DNA of 64,000 nt from Azospirillum picis (GTDB lineage Bacteria > Pseudomonadota > Alphaproteobacteria > Azospirillales > Azospirillaceae): contig NZ_JAGINO010000015.1 in assembly GCF_017876115.1 (NCBI RefSeq), positions 1 through 64,000 of the forward strand, in the 5' to 3' direction. Shown piece by piece: positions 15,209-24,000 of this stretch. Both the position numbers and the translations under genes were made by a program. The notes below the pieces were generated by a model. It searched no databases. It saw only the letters and a program-made list of their open reading frames with translations, and was not told the origin of the DNA. Position 1 is the first letter of the stretch. Every line of letters begins with the position of its first letter.

Positions 15209-18166
15209 ATGCCCCATGTTCTGATTGGGCTAGGTGCGACCGGCGGACAGGTGCTGAAGGCGTTTCGCGGGTTGGTTGAACCGCAGATGCATGAAACGCA
15301 AAGCTTGGGAATGGCCGTCCGCTTCCTTCTCGTCGATACAGTGAACGAGGCGCCGGACGATGCAACACAATCGGTTCCCGAATGGCGGACCGGCTTCGCT
15401 GATCACGAACGCGTAGACCTCCACCCGGCCGACTTGAAGACCAGGTCTACGAGCACGGCAAGCCATCAGTCGTCCCGTCTGCTTCACGAGCGCGTCGAGC
15501 GCGCCATGCGTGGGGATGACGAGCGATCGCTGGCGGCGCTCTGCGCGGACTCCCGACGGCTCGGCAGGCTGCTCCTCGCCGGGGCCGCCGCCTCCTTCAC
15601 GGCGGCGCTCGACAGGGCGGTCGCGTCCTTGCAGTCCGATGCCGCGATGCCCCTGACCTTCCACATCGTCTTCGGACTGGGCGAGGGGCCGGGCGGCGGC
15701 CTGATCGAGGTGGTCGCGGGAATCCGCCTGCGTTGGCGCGACCCGCGGCGCGCGCGCATCCTCGTCTACGGACGATTGCCGGATCCGGATGGAAGCGGCG
15801 ACGACGGTTCCTCCAACCGGCCGTCCAACACCTATGCCGCGCTTGTGGAACTGAACGCCCTGGCCGCCGGCGAGCTGGCCCCCCAGGACTTCACGTCGGG
15901 GGAGCTGAGCGTCGAGAGCCGCCCGGCCTTGAGCGCGGCCTATCTGTTCGGTGGAACGCTGGAGAACGGACAACCGCTGTCCGATGAGGATGTGCTGGAG
16001 ACGGCGGCCCAATTCCTGCGCCAGCGGATGGAGATCGACCAAGCCGAAGGTGCGGGCCGGGACCGCCTGCGCCAGCTCGAGGGCGGGGCATACGGAGGAA
16101 GCGGACCGGACCAGCAGATCTGGAGCCAAATCGCATCCGTCCCGCTTCTCGCCTTCGGGTCCAAGCGCCTGGTTTCCCCGGACGGCGAAATCCGTGAGGC
16201 GCTGGGCCTCTCCTTCACCCGCGCCGGGTTGCTCCACTTGCTGCACAACCACTGGCAGGACGGTGCAGGATTCGTCGACGAACCTTCCGGCGCGCCCGCC
16301 GGTGCCGCCTTGCGGGGTGATGTGGAGAGCCGATGGCTGATTTCCGAAGATCACCTGCTGCTCTCGCAGGCCATTTTGCCGGCGGAGGCTTCCGACAAGC
16401 GCTGGCAGTCGATCACCGACGAGTGGTCGTCGATCATGGAGGGATTCAAGGATCTGGCCCGCCTGCGCGAGCGCGGCAAATGGCTTGATACGCTCATCGC
16501 GCTCTGCCATCGCCGCTATACCGAGGATTTCCGGAATGTGGGGGTCGCGGAATTCTATCGGTCGCGCTACGCCGAGGCGGCGGGCATGGCTGCCGAGGTG
16601 CGGGCGCGGATCGAGCGCGACCTGATCGAAGGCTGCAGGACGGGCCGCTGGTCGCTGGGCGATCTGGCCGGCATCGTCGACTCGCTGATCGGCTGGCAGG
16701 AGGAGCGGCTCGCCGGGATCCCGGAGCGGATTGCGCGGATCCGGAGGTCGGAGGATGAAACGCGGGTCCGGATCATCGGCGTGTGCCAGAAATGGGCCAG
16801 CCTCGGACCCTTTGCCCGGATATCCGGCAAATGCGAAGCGGTGCTCGACGAATGCGCCGTGCAGTTGCATGACCTGAACGTGAAGATGACGCGGGCCGAG
16901 GCCTGGGCTTTCGCCGGCCAACTGCTCCCCGCCATCCTGACCGAATTGCAGGATCTGAAGCAAACGATCGAGGCGGTCGTCCTGCGGGTGGCCGACGTCG
17001 TTGCGACCATCGACCGGCGTCTCGACCGCCTCGCCGACGTGCTGGAGGCGGAGCCGAACGCCTATGTCCCGGTGGTTCGGCTGTTCAACCGCGATCGGTT
17101 GCGCGGCATTGCCGCGGCGGTCCTGACTGACGAGCGCGAACAGCGGGACCATGCCACCCGGATGCGCGACTCCCTCTTCGCCAACATGGACAGCCAAGCC
17201 GGCTTCCAGGCGCTGCTCGATCACTTCGACGGGAGCGACCCGCTGCATGCGCTGCATGCGATCGGCGACTCGCGGGTCGACGATGCCCATGCGAACCATG
17301 TGGCAACCGCCGGCGAAGGGGTGCTGCGGCTGACCGTCCTCGACCAGATCCGGGAAATGTACGGCAGCGATCCGTTGGCGCTGCGCTCCTTCTTCGACAC
17401 CGTGGTCTCGGCCACCCATTGCCTGATCGAGCTGAACGGCACCGCCAGCGCGACGGAGCGCCGGTCCTTCGCCCTGCTGCCGCATGCGGGCAAGCCGGAG
17501 GCCTTCGCCAAGCAGGTCCGTGCCGGCATCCGCGCCTGTGCCGGCGCCGAGATGACCCTGTTGGACACCGGCCGGAGCCCGTTCGAGATCGGCATCGTCA
17601 CGATCCAGGCGGTGCCCGCCCTGTCCGAGGTCGCGTCGCTCGCCGCCTTCGATGCGGCATACCAGGCTCGGTTGTTTTCCGACACCGCCACCGCCTTCTA
17701 CGACATGCATACGGTGAGCACCGCCACCGACCTCAAGCCGCTCGTCACCCAGGTTCCCGAGCACCAGAAAGAGATGGCGGCCGGCTTCAACCTGCCGCAT
17801 CTGCTGATCGGGTTGGTGCGCGGTCTCGTCTACGACCGCAGGGGCGGGTCGTCGGGGACCGACGGATTCCTGCTGGTGCCCAAGGATGCCGACGGGTTCG
17901 ACGAGCAACCCGTCTATCTCGGCACCGACCTGTTCGCGTCGAGCGAGGCGCTGCCGGCCTCGACGGTGGCGCTGCTGAGCGCGAACAACGCCCGGGCGCT
18001 GTCCGATGCTTCGCCGGCGCAACTCGACGACTGGCGCCAGGGGGTGGTGTCGCTGGTCAATCGCACCAAGGCCGAACGGGGCAACGACCCCACAGACCTG
18101 ATCTACCGCAAATTCGTCGAGGCGGGAAAGACCGCGTCGCAGATGCTCAGGGGAGAACGCCGATGA
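15209..18166 (+). CDS. Tubulin/FtsZ-superfamily (Tubulin_2-like) protein
   Basis: This 985-residue protein opens with H-V-L-I-G-L-G-A-T-G-G-Q-V-L (residues 3-16), the nucleotide-binding first loop of the tubulin/FtsZ fold. At 156-164 G-L-G-E-G-P-G-G-G aligns with the FtsZ signature G-M-G-G-G-T-G-T-G, with the Thr replaced by Pro. The long C-terminal part (about 300-985) is largely helical and unlike FtsZ. The family (Pfam Tubulin_2) is little studied. ATG 15209 has a strong GGGAGGTG site; an ATG at 15137 does not. It overlaps the next gene by four bases. Confidence 0.75.
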   Translation: MPHVLIGLGATGGQVLKAFRGLVEPQMHETQSLGMAVRFLLVDTVNEAPDDATQSVPEWRTGFADHERVDLHPADLKTRSTSTASHQSSRLLHERVERAMRGDDERSLAALCADSRRLGRLLLAGAAASFTAALDRAVASLQSDAAMPLTFHIVFGLGEGPGGGLIEVVAGIRLRWRDPRRARILVYGRLPDPDGSGDDGSSNRPSNTYAALVELNALAAGELAPQDFTSGELSVESRPALSAAYLFGGTLENGQPLSDEDVLETAAQFLRQRMEIDQAEGAGRDRLRQLEGGAYGGSGPDQQIWSQIASVPLLAFGSKRLVSPDGEIREALGLSFTRAGLLHLLHNHWQDGAGFVDEPSGAPAGAALRGDVESRWLISEDHLLLSQAILPAEASDKRWQSITDEWSSIMEGFKDLARLRERGKWLDTLIALCHRRYTEDFRNVGVAEFYRSRYAEAAGMAAEVRARIERDLIEGCRTGRWSLGDLAGIVDSLIGWQEERLAGIPERIARIRRSEDETRVRIIGVCQKWASLGPFARISGKCEAVLDECAVQLHDLNVKMTRAEAWAFAGQLLPAILTELQDLKQTIEAVVLRVADVVATIDRRLDRLADVLEAEPNAYVPVVRLFNRDRLRGIAAAVLTDEREQRDHATRMRDSLFANMDSQAGFQALLDHFDGSDPLHALHAIGDSRVDDAHANHVATAGEGVLRLTVLDQIREMYGSDPLALRSFFDTVVSATHCLIELNGTASATERRSFALLPHAGKPEAFAKQVRAGIRACAGAEMTLLDTGRSPFEIGIVTIQAVPALSEVASLAAFDAAYQARLFSDTATAFYDMHTVSTATDLKPLVTQVPEHQKEMAAGFNLPHLLIGLVRGLVYDRRGGSSGTDGFLLVPKDADGFDEQPVYLGTDLFASSEALPASTVALLSANNARALSDASPAQLDDWRQGVVSLVNRTKAERGNDPTDLIYRKFVEAGKTASQMLRGERR

Positions 18167-19857
18167 TGGCCAACCGGATGGGGATGTGCCCCAATATCGG
18201 GAATTGCTCGGTCGCCAGCGGCCGCACTCAAATCCCGTTGCAAGACGATGAGAACGCCACCTGCCCGGAATGCGGGCGCCTCCTGATCGCTGCAACGGTG
18301 CCGAGAGGCAGGACCATCGGACGCCGCCGGATCGTCGCGGCCGTGGCGGCGGTGCTCCTGCTGGCCGGCGGGGCTGCCGGCTATCTCGGCCTGTCCGCCG
18401 GCCGGCCGGCCGGGCCGCCCCACCCGCCCAGGGTGGTGGCTGCCCCTTCCACCGCGGGAGGAGACGCCGAGATCGCCATGGCTTCCCCGGAGCCTCCCCT
18501 GACGGCGGAGCCGGGTGCCCAGTTGTTGCAGGGCGTGGCGGTCGCCGCCGGATCGATGGTGCCGGTTCCGGCGTCCTCGGACCCCATGCCCGAGACGCCG
18601 GTGATCCTGCGCCTGTCGGGCTCCAACACCATCGGATCGAAACTCGCGCCGATGCTGGTCGAGCGCTTCCTGTCTGCCGACGGATACGAGCTGACCGGTC
18701 GCCGCTCGAACGCCGCCGGCGAGTCCGTCATCCTGGCGTCGCGCAACGGCACGCGGGTGGCAGTGACCGTGGCGACGCACGGGTCGGCGACCGCGTTCAC
18801 CGACCTCGAACAGGGGAAGGCCGACCTCGGCATGGCGTCGCGGCCGATCACGCCAGCCGAGGCCACCTGGCTGTCGGCGCTGGGCGACATGACCTCGGCC
18901 TCCAGCGAGCACGCCATCGCGCTTGACGGCGTGGCCGTGGTCGTTCACCGGACCAATCCCCTGACGTCGCTGTCGACGCGGCAGATCCGCGACATCTTCA
19001 GCGGCAAGGTCACCGATTGGGTTCAGGTCGGCGGCCGGTCGGCGCCCATCCGGCTCTATGCTCCCGACGACAATTCCGGGACCTTCGACGTGTTCCGGTC
19101 GCTGGTGCTGGGCAAATCGACGCTGAGCGACAAGACCCGGCGGGTCGAGGACAGCCGCAAGCTGAGCAACGCCGTGGCGGTCGACCCCAACGGAATCGGC
19201 TTCGTCGGCCTGCCTTACATCGGCCTCGGCAAGGCGTTGGCGATCGCCGGGGAAGGGGACGGGGAGCCGTTCATGCCGACCGTCTTCACGGTATCGACGG
19301 AGAGTTACCCGCTGTCGCGGCGCCTTTTCCTGTATGTGCCGGTCAGCCCCGTCAACCCGCTGGTGCTGAACTTCATCGAGTTCGTGCTTTCCTCCGCCGG
19401 CCAGGCGGTCATCGCCGACGTCGGCTTCGCCCCGCTGACCGTCGAGGCGGCAACGGCCGTGGCGCCGTCCAGTGCCGCGCCGCGCGAGTACAAGGACTTG
19501 GCTGCAAAGGCCCGTCGCTTGTCCGTCAATTTCCGCTTCCGGTCCAACGCGTCGACGCTGGACGACAAGGCGGCGGGGGATCTCGACCGGCTGGTCGACT
19601 TTCTGTCCAGGCAGAAGCCCGAGGATCGCGGCGGGCTGGTGCTTACCGGCTTTATGGATGCGCAGGAGGCCCATGCGACCAATGCCGGCCTGTCGCAGCA
19701 GCGTGCCCAGATCATCGCCGAAAAGCTGCGTCGCCGCGGCGTCTCCGTGCAGAGCATCATGGGACTCGGTGCCGAAGTGCCGGCCGCCTCCAACGACACC
19801 GAAGAGGGCCGCGAAAAGAACCGCCGCGTGGAGGTTTGGCTGCGGGCACGCTCGTGA
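18163..19857 (+). CDS. Zinc ribbon / membrane helix / PstS-like / OmpA fusion protein
   Basis: The protein has 564 residues. The cytoplasmic N-terminus has two cysteine pairs (C9, C15, C34, C37) that could form a zinc ribbon. A membrane helix follows at 57-77 and a Pro/Ala linker to about 145. Next comes a phosphate-binding-protein-like domain (S-G-S-N-T-I-G-S-K, later D-D-N-S-G-T-F-D). The C-terminal OmpA domain (452-564) carries L-S-Q-Q-R-A and E-G-R-E-K-N-R-R-V-E, which bind peptidoglycan. It links cytoplasm, membrane and cell wall in one chain and is co-translated with the tubulin-like protein. Confidence 0.8.
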   Translation: MMANRMGMCPNIGNCSVASGRTQIPLQDDENATCPECGRLLIAATVPRGRTIGRRRIVAAVAAVLLLAGGAAGYLGLSAGRPAGPPHPPRVVAAPSTAGGDAEIAMASPEPPLTAEPGAQLLQGVAVAAGSMVPVPASSDPMPETPVILRLSGSNTIGSKLAPMLVERFLSADGYELTGRRSNAAGESVILASRNGTRVAVTVATHGSATAFTDLEQGKADLGMASRPITPAEATWLSALGDMTSASSEHAIALDGVAVVVHRTNPLTSLSTRQIRDIFSGKVTDWVQVGGRSAPIRLYAPDDNSGTFDVFRSLVLGKSTLSDKTRRVEDSRKLSNAVAVDPNGIGFVGLPYIGLGKALAIAGEGDGEPFMPTVFTVSTESYPLSRRLFLYVPVSPVNPLVLNFIEFVLSSAGQAVIADVGFAPLTVEAATAVAPSSAAPREYKDLAAKARRLSVNFRFRSNASTLDDKAAGDLDRLVDFLSRQKPEDRGGLVLTGFMDAQEAHATNAGLSQQRAQIIAEKLRRRGVSVQSIMGLGAEVPAASNDTEEGREKNRRVEVWLRARS

Positions 19858-19931
19858 TGCGCTCCGTCTCTCCCGCCGTTCCTGCCGCCACCTCTGCCGC
19901 AGGCGCCATCATCCTGAATCCGGAGTCCCCC

Positions 19932-20804
19932 ATGCGTCGACGCGTCATTCCACCGGTCTTGGCTTCGGCCGCCGTCATCCTGCTGCTGTCCGGCTGTGGC
20001 ACGACCGCCGACGGCGGATTCGCGATGGGTGGTCTGCAGGCCGATCGGCCACGGCCGTCGGCGTCCCTTCAGGTTGCCGACGCGGCGATGCGGCGCGGCG
20101 ATGCCAAGGGCGCGGCACTGCTCTACGAAGTCGCCCTGCGCGCGGATCCGGGGAATATCGCTGCGGCGCGCGGCTTGGCGGCGGCACTGGAACGGGCGGA
20201 GGAGCCGGACGCCGCCGTCGCCGCTTACCGCGCGGTTCTGGCGATCGAGCCTTCGGACGTGAAGGCGCTGCGGCAGCTCGGGCACCTCGAACTGGCGAGC
20301 GGGCAGGCGAAGGCCGGGGCCGACACGTTCGGGCGGCTGCTGGCGATCGACCCGTCCGATGCCGATGCCCGTGATGGCGTCGCCGCTGCGAAATGCATGG
20401 CCGGCGCCTGCGAGGCCGCGGTGGCCGAGTACCGCCGGTTGCTGGATCAGCATCCCGAACACCGGAAGATCCGCAACAATCTCGGCTTCACCCTGCTTCT
20501 TGCCGGCGACACGGCCGGGGCGATCACGGTGCTGAAGCCGTTCGCCGATGATCCGAGGGCGTCGCCCTCCCACCGCCAGACGCTGGCGCTGGCCTACGGG
20601 ATGGCCGGCCGGTTCGACGAGGCCGAGCGGATCGGGCGGATGGACCTGGACCAGGCCAGCGTCGATGCCAATCTCGCCTTCCTGAAGGCACGCGGTGCGC
20701 CGTCGGCCGATGCCGGACCGGCAGACGGGCGGGGAGGTGCACAGAAAGCGCCTGCCCCCAGCGCCGGGACGTCGGCCGACGGCTCCGTCGACCGCAAGCG
20801 GTGA
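19932..20804 (+). CDS. tadD: TadD-like TPR lipoprotein
   Basis: This 290-residue protein has a signal peptide ending in the lipobox L-L-S-G-C (about residue 22). Four to five tetratricopeptide repeats follow between 45 and 250, for example A-L-L-Y-E-V-A-L-R-A-D-P-G and F-G-R-L-L-A-I-D-P-S-D-A. TadD is the pilotin-like TPR component of Tad systems and is otherwise missing from the minus-strand tad operon here. ATG 19932 places the signal peptide correctly; an ATG at 19857 overlapping the upstream stop would bury it. Confidence 0.85.
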   Translation: MRRRVIPPVLASAAVILLLSGCGTTADGGFAMGGLQADRPRPSASLQVADAAMRRGDAKGAALLYEVALRADPGNIAAARGLAAALERAEEPDAAVAAYRAVLAIEPSDVKALRQLGHLELASGQAKAGADTFGRLLAIDPSDADARDGVAAAKCMAGACEAAVAEYRRLLDQHPEHRKIRNNLGFTLLLAGDTAGAITVLKPFADDPRASPSHRQTLALAYGMAGRFDEAERIGRMDLDQASVDANLAFLKARGAPSADAGPADGRGGAQKAPAPSAGTSADGSVDRKR

Positions 20805-21585
20805 CAGGGCGGCGCCTGCCCCCGTGGCTCGGCTCAACCGGGTTGGTTGAAGACGATGCGCAGGGGGCTATCGGTGCGGGTGGCCACGCCGGCGGGAGGC
20901 CAGGGGCCGGCAATGGCATCGACGTGAAAGCCTGCCATGTTGTCGCTGTCCGGTTGGCGGCGAAGAGCCGGTCGGCCGTCGCCCGCTCGCCCTCGCCCTC
21001 ATCCTTGCCTTCGTCCACCAAGACGATCGACACGCTTCCATGTCCGCAGGGCAAGGCGTAGAGGAAGCAACCATCCCTCGACACCGCAGTTTCGGCTTCC
21101 CGACGGTCGAGCCGGCATGTCACGGCAGTTGGGCTTGAGCGCCCGCATCCGGAAGGGACGGCGAACGGGCCGCCTTCAGCCTCATCCTAGGAGGACCCGG
21201 TGCCCAAAGCCATGGCATCGGCCGCCAAACCCCTGACCTGAAACGACTTTCCGCCTAAGTCTATTTTTCCGCTTCTAATCACGACTAACTTCATCGAGTA
21301 TAAGATAATTAGGGCGATGCGGTCATATCCGCTCGGCCCTCCCGATGGAGCTCATCATGCGCGGACCAGATGACTGGAGGTGCTCCACCATGCCGGGCAG
21401 GGCGCCGGCCTCTCCGCGGATGATCCTTGCCTGACCCATCCACCCATAGGTCGCAACGATACCGAAACGGACAAACCGGAAACACGGCCGACGCAGTTCC
21501 CCGGACGCCGACAAGCCCGAGGTCGAAGGGACCGATCGCCTAAGGCCGGCCTTTTCCCGAGCGGATCAAGGAAGGACCGACACCG
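20805..21585. other. Intergenic region of 780 bases
   Basis: No intact gene is convincing here. The left part contains possible remnants of a minus-strand gene (20834-21123). From about 21240 to 21330 the sequence becomes AT-rich, with a TATAAGATAAT stretch, and probably holds the promoter of the FAD/NAD(P)-binding gene. That gene is preceded by a good GGAAGGA ribosome site. Confidence 0.6.
20834..21123 (-). pseudogene. Possible frameshifted small gene, unknown function
   Basis: Two minus-strand frames both look protein-like in part. One, from GTG 21123, gives R-D-G-C-F-L-Y-A-L-P-C-G-H-G-S-V-S and an acidic stretch ending D-R-L-F-A-A-N-R near 20950. The other gives D-S-D-N-M-A-G-F-H-V-D-A-I-A-G and ends P-L-R-I-V-F-N-Q-P-G at a stop at 20834. 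Joined by one frameshift near 20950 they make a protein of about 96 residues. I do not recognise it; a sequencing error or decay would both fit. Confidence 0.3.
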
Positions 21586-23103
21586 ATGCCTGCAACGCCT
21601 AATGTCACCTCTCCCACCTTCTCCCCGGCGGAGCGCCATGTCGTCGTCGTCGGTGCCGGCTTCACCGGCAGCCTGCTGACGGCACATCTGCTTCGCAACA
21701 CGGCGGTTCCGCTGACCGTCCACCTGATCGAATGCGATCACCGTCCGGGCGCCGGGCTGGCCTATTCGACGCCGAGCGGTGGCCATCTGCTGAACGTCCG
21801 CGCCTACAACATGAGCGCCTACCCCGACGACCCGCGCCACTTCCTGCGCTGGCTGTGGAGCAGGGATGGCGACGGGCGGACGCCGCCGAGCGGCCATGCC
21901 TTCGTGTCGCGGGCGCTTTACGGCACCTATGTCCAGGACGTGCTGGCGGAGGCTCAGGCCGAGGCGCCGGAACGGGCGCGGCTCCATCTCATCCGCGGCG
22001 AGGTGGTCGACGTGCGGCCGAATGGCCCCGCCACCGCCGCGCGGTCCTTCGACGTGCGCCTGGCCGACGGCCGTGCCATTACCGGCGACATGGTCGCGCT
22101 GTGTATCGGCAACTTCCCGCCGTCGCCGCCGTCGCTCGGGTCCGCCGGCGCCGCCGAGGCCCTGGCCTCCGACCGCTTCATCGGCGTGCCCTGGGACTTC
22201 GACGCGATTTCGCGCATCGACCGCGATGCGCCGGTGGCGATCCTCGGCACCGGCCTGACGATGGTGGATACCGTCCTGTCCCTGCTGGAACAGGGACACC
22301 GCGGACCGGTTACCGCGCTGTCGCGCCGTGGCCTGCTGCCGCAGCGCCATGAGGAAACCCGTCCCTACACCACCTTCCTGCATCCGGAGGTGATGCCGCA
22401 CACGGTGCTGGACGTGCTGATCGCGCTGAAGGCGGACGCGCGGCGGGCGGTGGGTGACGGTTATGACTGGCGCGCCGCCTTCGATGCCCTGCGGCCGCAC
22501 CATCACCGGATCTGGAAGCACCTGCCGATGGAGGAGCGGCGCCGCTTCCTCCGCCATGCCCGGCCGTTCTGGGAAGTGCACCGCCATCGCATGGCACCCG
22601 AAGTTGCGGACCGCATCGACGACGCCCGCGAGTCCGGCAGGCTGGAGATCCTGGCCGGGCGATTGAACGACCTGTCGCTCACCGGCGACGGGCTGGAGCT
22701 TCGCATCGCCCCGCGTGGCGGCGCCGGTACCGTGTCGCGGTCGGTCGGGGCGCTGATCAACGCGACCGGCACCAATTGCGACTACGGCCGCATCCGCCAT
22801 CCGCTCGTGCGCTCCCTGCTCGACCGCGGGATCGCGCGGCCGGACGCCCTGCGGCTGGGGCTGGACGTCACGGAAGATGGTGCGGTGATCGGTTCCGACG
22901 GTATACCGGCGCCGTCGCTCCTCGCCCTCGGTCCGGTTTCGAAGGCACCCTTCTGGGAAATGACCGCCGTCCCGGAGTTGCGCAGCCAGTGCGCGGCGAC
23001 GGCGTCCCGGATCCTTGCGGTGCTGTCGCATGGGACGGGAGCGGCCGACGGCCTCGCGATGGCGGCCGTCGATCACAGGCAGGCGGCGACTCCGCACGCA
23101 TGA
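21586..23103 (+). CDS. FAD/NAD(P)-binding oxidoreductase (NAD_binding_9 type)
   Basis: This 505-residue protein has an N-terminal Rossmann motif V-V-V-V-G-A-G-F-T-G-S-L-L (residues 19-31) and G-A-G-L-A-Y-S-T near 57. A second dinucleotide site reads V-A-I-L-G-T-G-L-T-M-V-D (about 217-228), as in the FAD-NAD(P)-binding family that includes YdhS-like proteins. The substrate is not known. It is a single plus-strand gene followed by a hairpin terminator and convergent with the first gene of the lipid cluster. Confidence 0.8.
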   Translation: MPATPNVTSPTFSPAERHVVVVGAGFTGSLLTAHLLRNTAVPLTVHLIECDHRPGAGLAYSTPSGGHLLNVRAYNMSAYPDDPRHFLRWLWSRDGDGRTPPSGHAFVSRALYGTYVQDVLAEAQAEAPERARLHLIRGEVVDVRPNGPATAARSFDVRLADGRAITGDMVALCIGNFPPSPPSLGSAGAAEALASDRFIGVPWDFDAISRIDRDAPVAILGTGLTMVDTVLSLLEQGHRGPVTALSRRGLLPQRHEETRPYTTFLHPEVMPHTVLDVLIALKADARRAVGDGYDWRAAFDALRPHHHRIWKHLPMEERRRFLRHARPFWEVHRHRMAPEVADRIDDARESGRLEILAGRLNDLSLTGDGLELRIAPRGGAGTVSRSVGALINATGTNCDYGRIRHPLVRSLLDRGIARPDALRLGLDVTEDGAVIGSDGIPAPSLLALGPVSKAPFWEMTAVPELRSQCAATASRILAVLSHGTGAADGLAMAAVDHRQAATPHA

Positions 23104-23107
23104 AACG

Positions 23108-23128
23108 GAGCCCGGCCTGGCCGGGCTC
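23108..23128 (+). terminator. Hairpin terminator between convergent genes
   Basis: A 9-bp GC-rich stem (GAGCCCGGC at 23108-23116 with its complement at 23120-23128) lies five bases after the stop of the FAD/NAD(P)-binding gene. No long T run follows, so termination may be partial. Confidence 0.6.
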
Positions 23129-23148
23129 GACATTCTCCGTCGCCGTCG

Positions 23149-24000
23149 CTACCCGCCGCTTCGGCGGCGGAGAATGGCCTCGGCCAGTGTCAGGTCGGCC
23201 GGCCGGTCGACGTCCACGGCGGCATCGGCGAAGGGCAGGTCGACGGCGGCGAGCACCGTCCCCGTCCGGCGACCGAGCGCCGCCAGCGCATCGTCGAGCC
23301 GCAGCCGGCCGAGCGCGAAGGCCAGCAGGGTAAGGGGGCCGAGCTGGCGGATCATCCGCCACGGCCGCTTGCGGTCCCGCTCGACCTGACGCCAGAAGGT
23401 GACGACCGACCGCGACCGGGGGGTGCGGAAGGCGAACAGGTTGCAGCCGCTGTAGGCACCGCCGCGGAAGCGCAGATAGGTGCGGCGGCTCTCGGGATAG
23501 GCGGCGCGGATCGTCTCCGAGCGCGCCAGCGCCACGGCGGCGTCGGCGCCGGACGGCAGGTTGGTCCAGAAGTGATCGACCATCGCCGTGGTCAGCAGCG
23601 GGTGGTCGGCGGTGGTGACCAGGAAGGGGAAGGAGGTGTCGGGCCCGGCATGGTCCAGTGCCGCCAGGACGCTGAGGCTGGGCGACTCCGCCGCCGGAAG
23701 GACGGTCACCGCGCCGCCTGCCAGGAGGTGTGCGAAGGCGGGGTCTGCCAGCACCAGGTCCGGTTTTTCGATCAGCACGAGGGTGTGACCGATCCGCGGC
23801 ACCGCGCCCAGGGTCTCCAGCACCCGGACCAGCATCGGCACGCCCGCGACCGGGGCCAGCGCCTTGTGGGACACGCCGGCGGCTGCGGCCACCGGATCCT
23901 CCGGTCCCCGGCTGCCCGCCAGCACGATCGCGGTGACGCCGCCCTTGTCCGCCCTGCCGGTCGCGACGCCGCTCACGGGGCCGGTCCCAGGGCCGTTCAC
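23149..24000 (-). CDS. MobA-like NTP transferase, probable headgroup nucleotidyltransferase
   Basis: The protein has 283 residues and a GT-A nucleotidyltransferase fold: V-T-A-I-V-L-A-G-S-R-G (about 21-31), H-K-A-L-A-P-V-A-G-V-P-M-L-V-R-V, and T-T-A-D-H-P-L-L-T for the metal site. It would activate a small molecule with a nucleotide. In its six-gene lipid operon an activated headgroup for a sphingolipid is the likely product (inference). The GTG start at 24000 overlaps the upstream stop by four bases. Confidence 0.7.
   Translation of the reverse strand: MNGPGTGPVSGVATGRADKGGVTAIVLAGSRGPEDPVAAAAGVSHKALAPVAGVPMLVRVLETLGAVPRIGHTLVLIEKPDLVLADPAFAHLLAGGAVTVLPAAESPSLSVLAALDHAGPDTSFPFLVTTADHPLLTTAMVDHFWTNLPSGADAAVALARSETIRAAYPESRRTYLRFRGGAYSGCNLFAFRTPRSRSVVTFWRQVERDRKRPWRMIRQLGPLTLLAFALGRLRLDDALAALGRRTGTVLAAVDLPFADAAVDVDRPADLTLAEAILRRRSGG

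Noticed and set aside
15230-18295. A very long minus-strand open frame (about 1020 codons) opposite the tubulin-like gene
   Set aside because: It is the mirror of a well-supported plus-strand gene in GC-rich DNA, has an Arg/Gly/Gln-rich composition without domains, and lacks a ribosome site.
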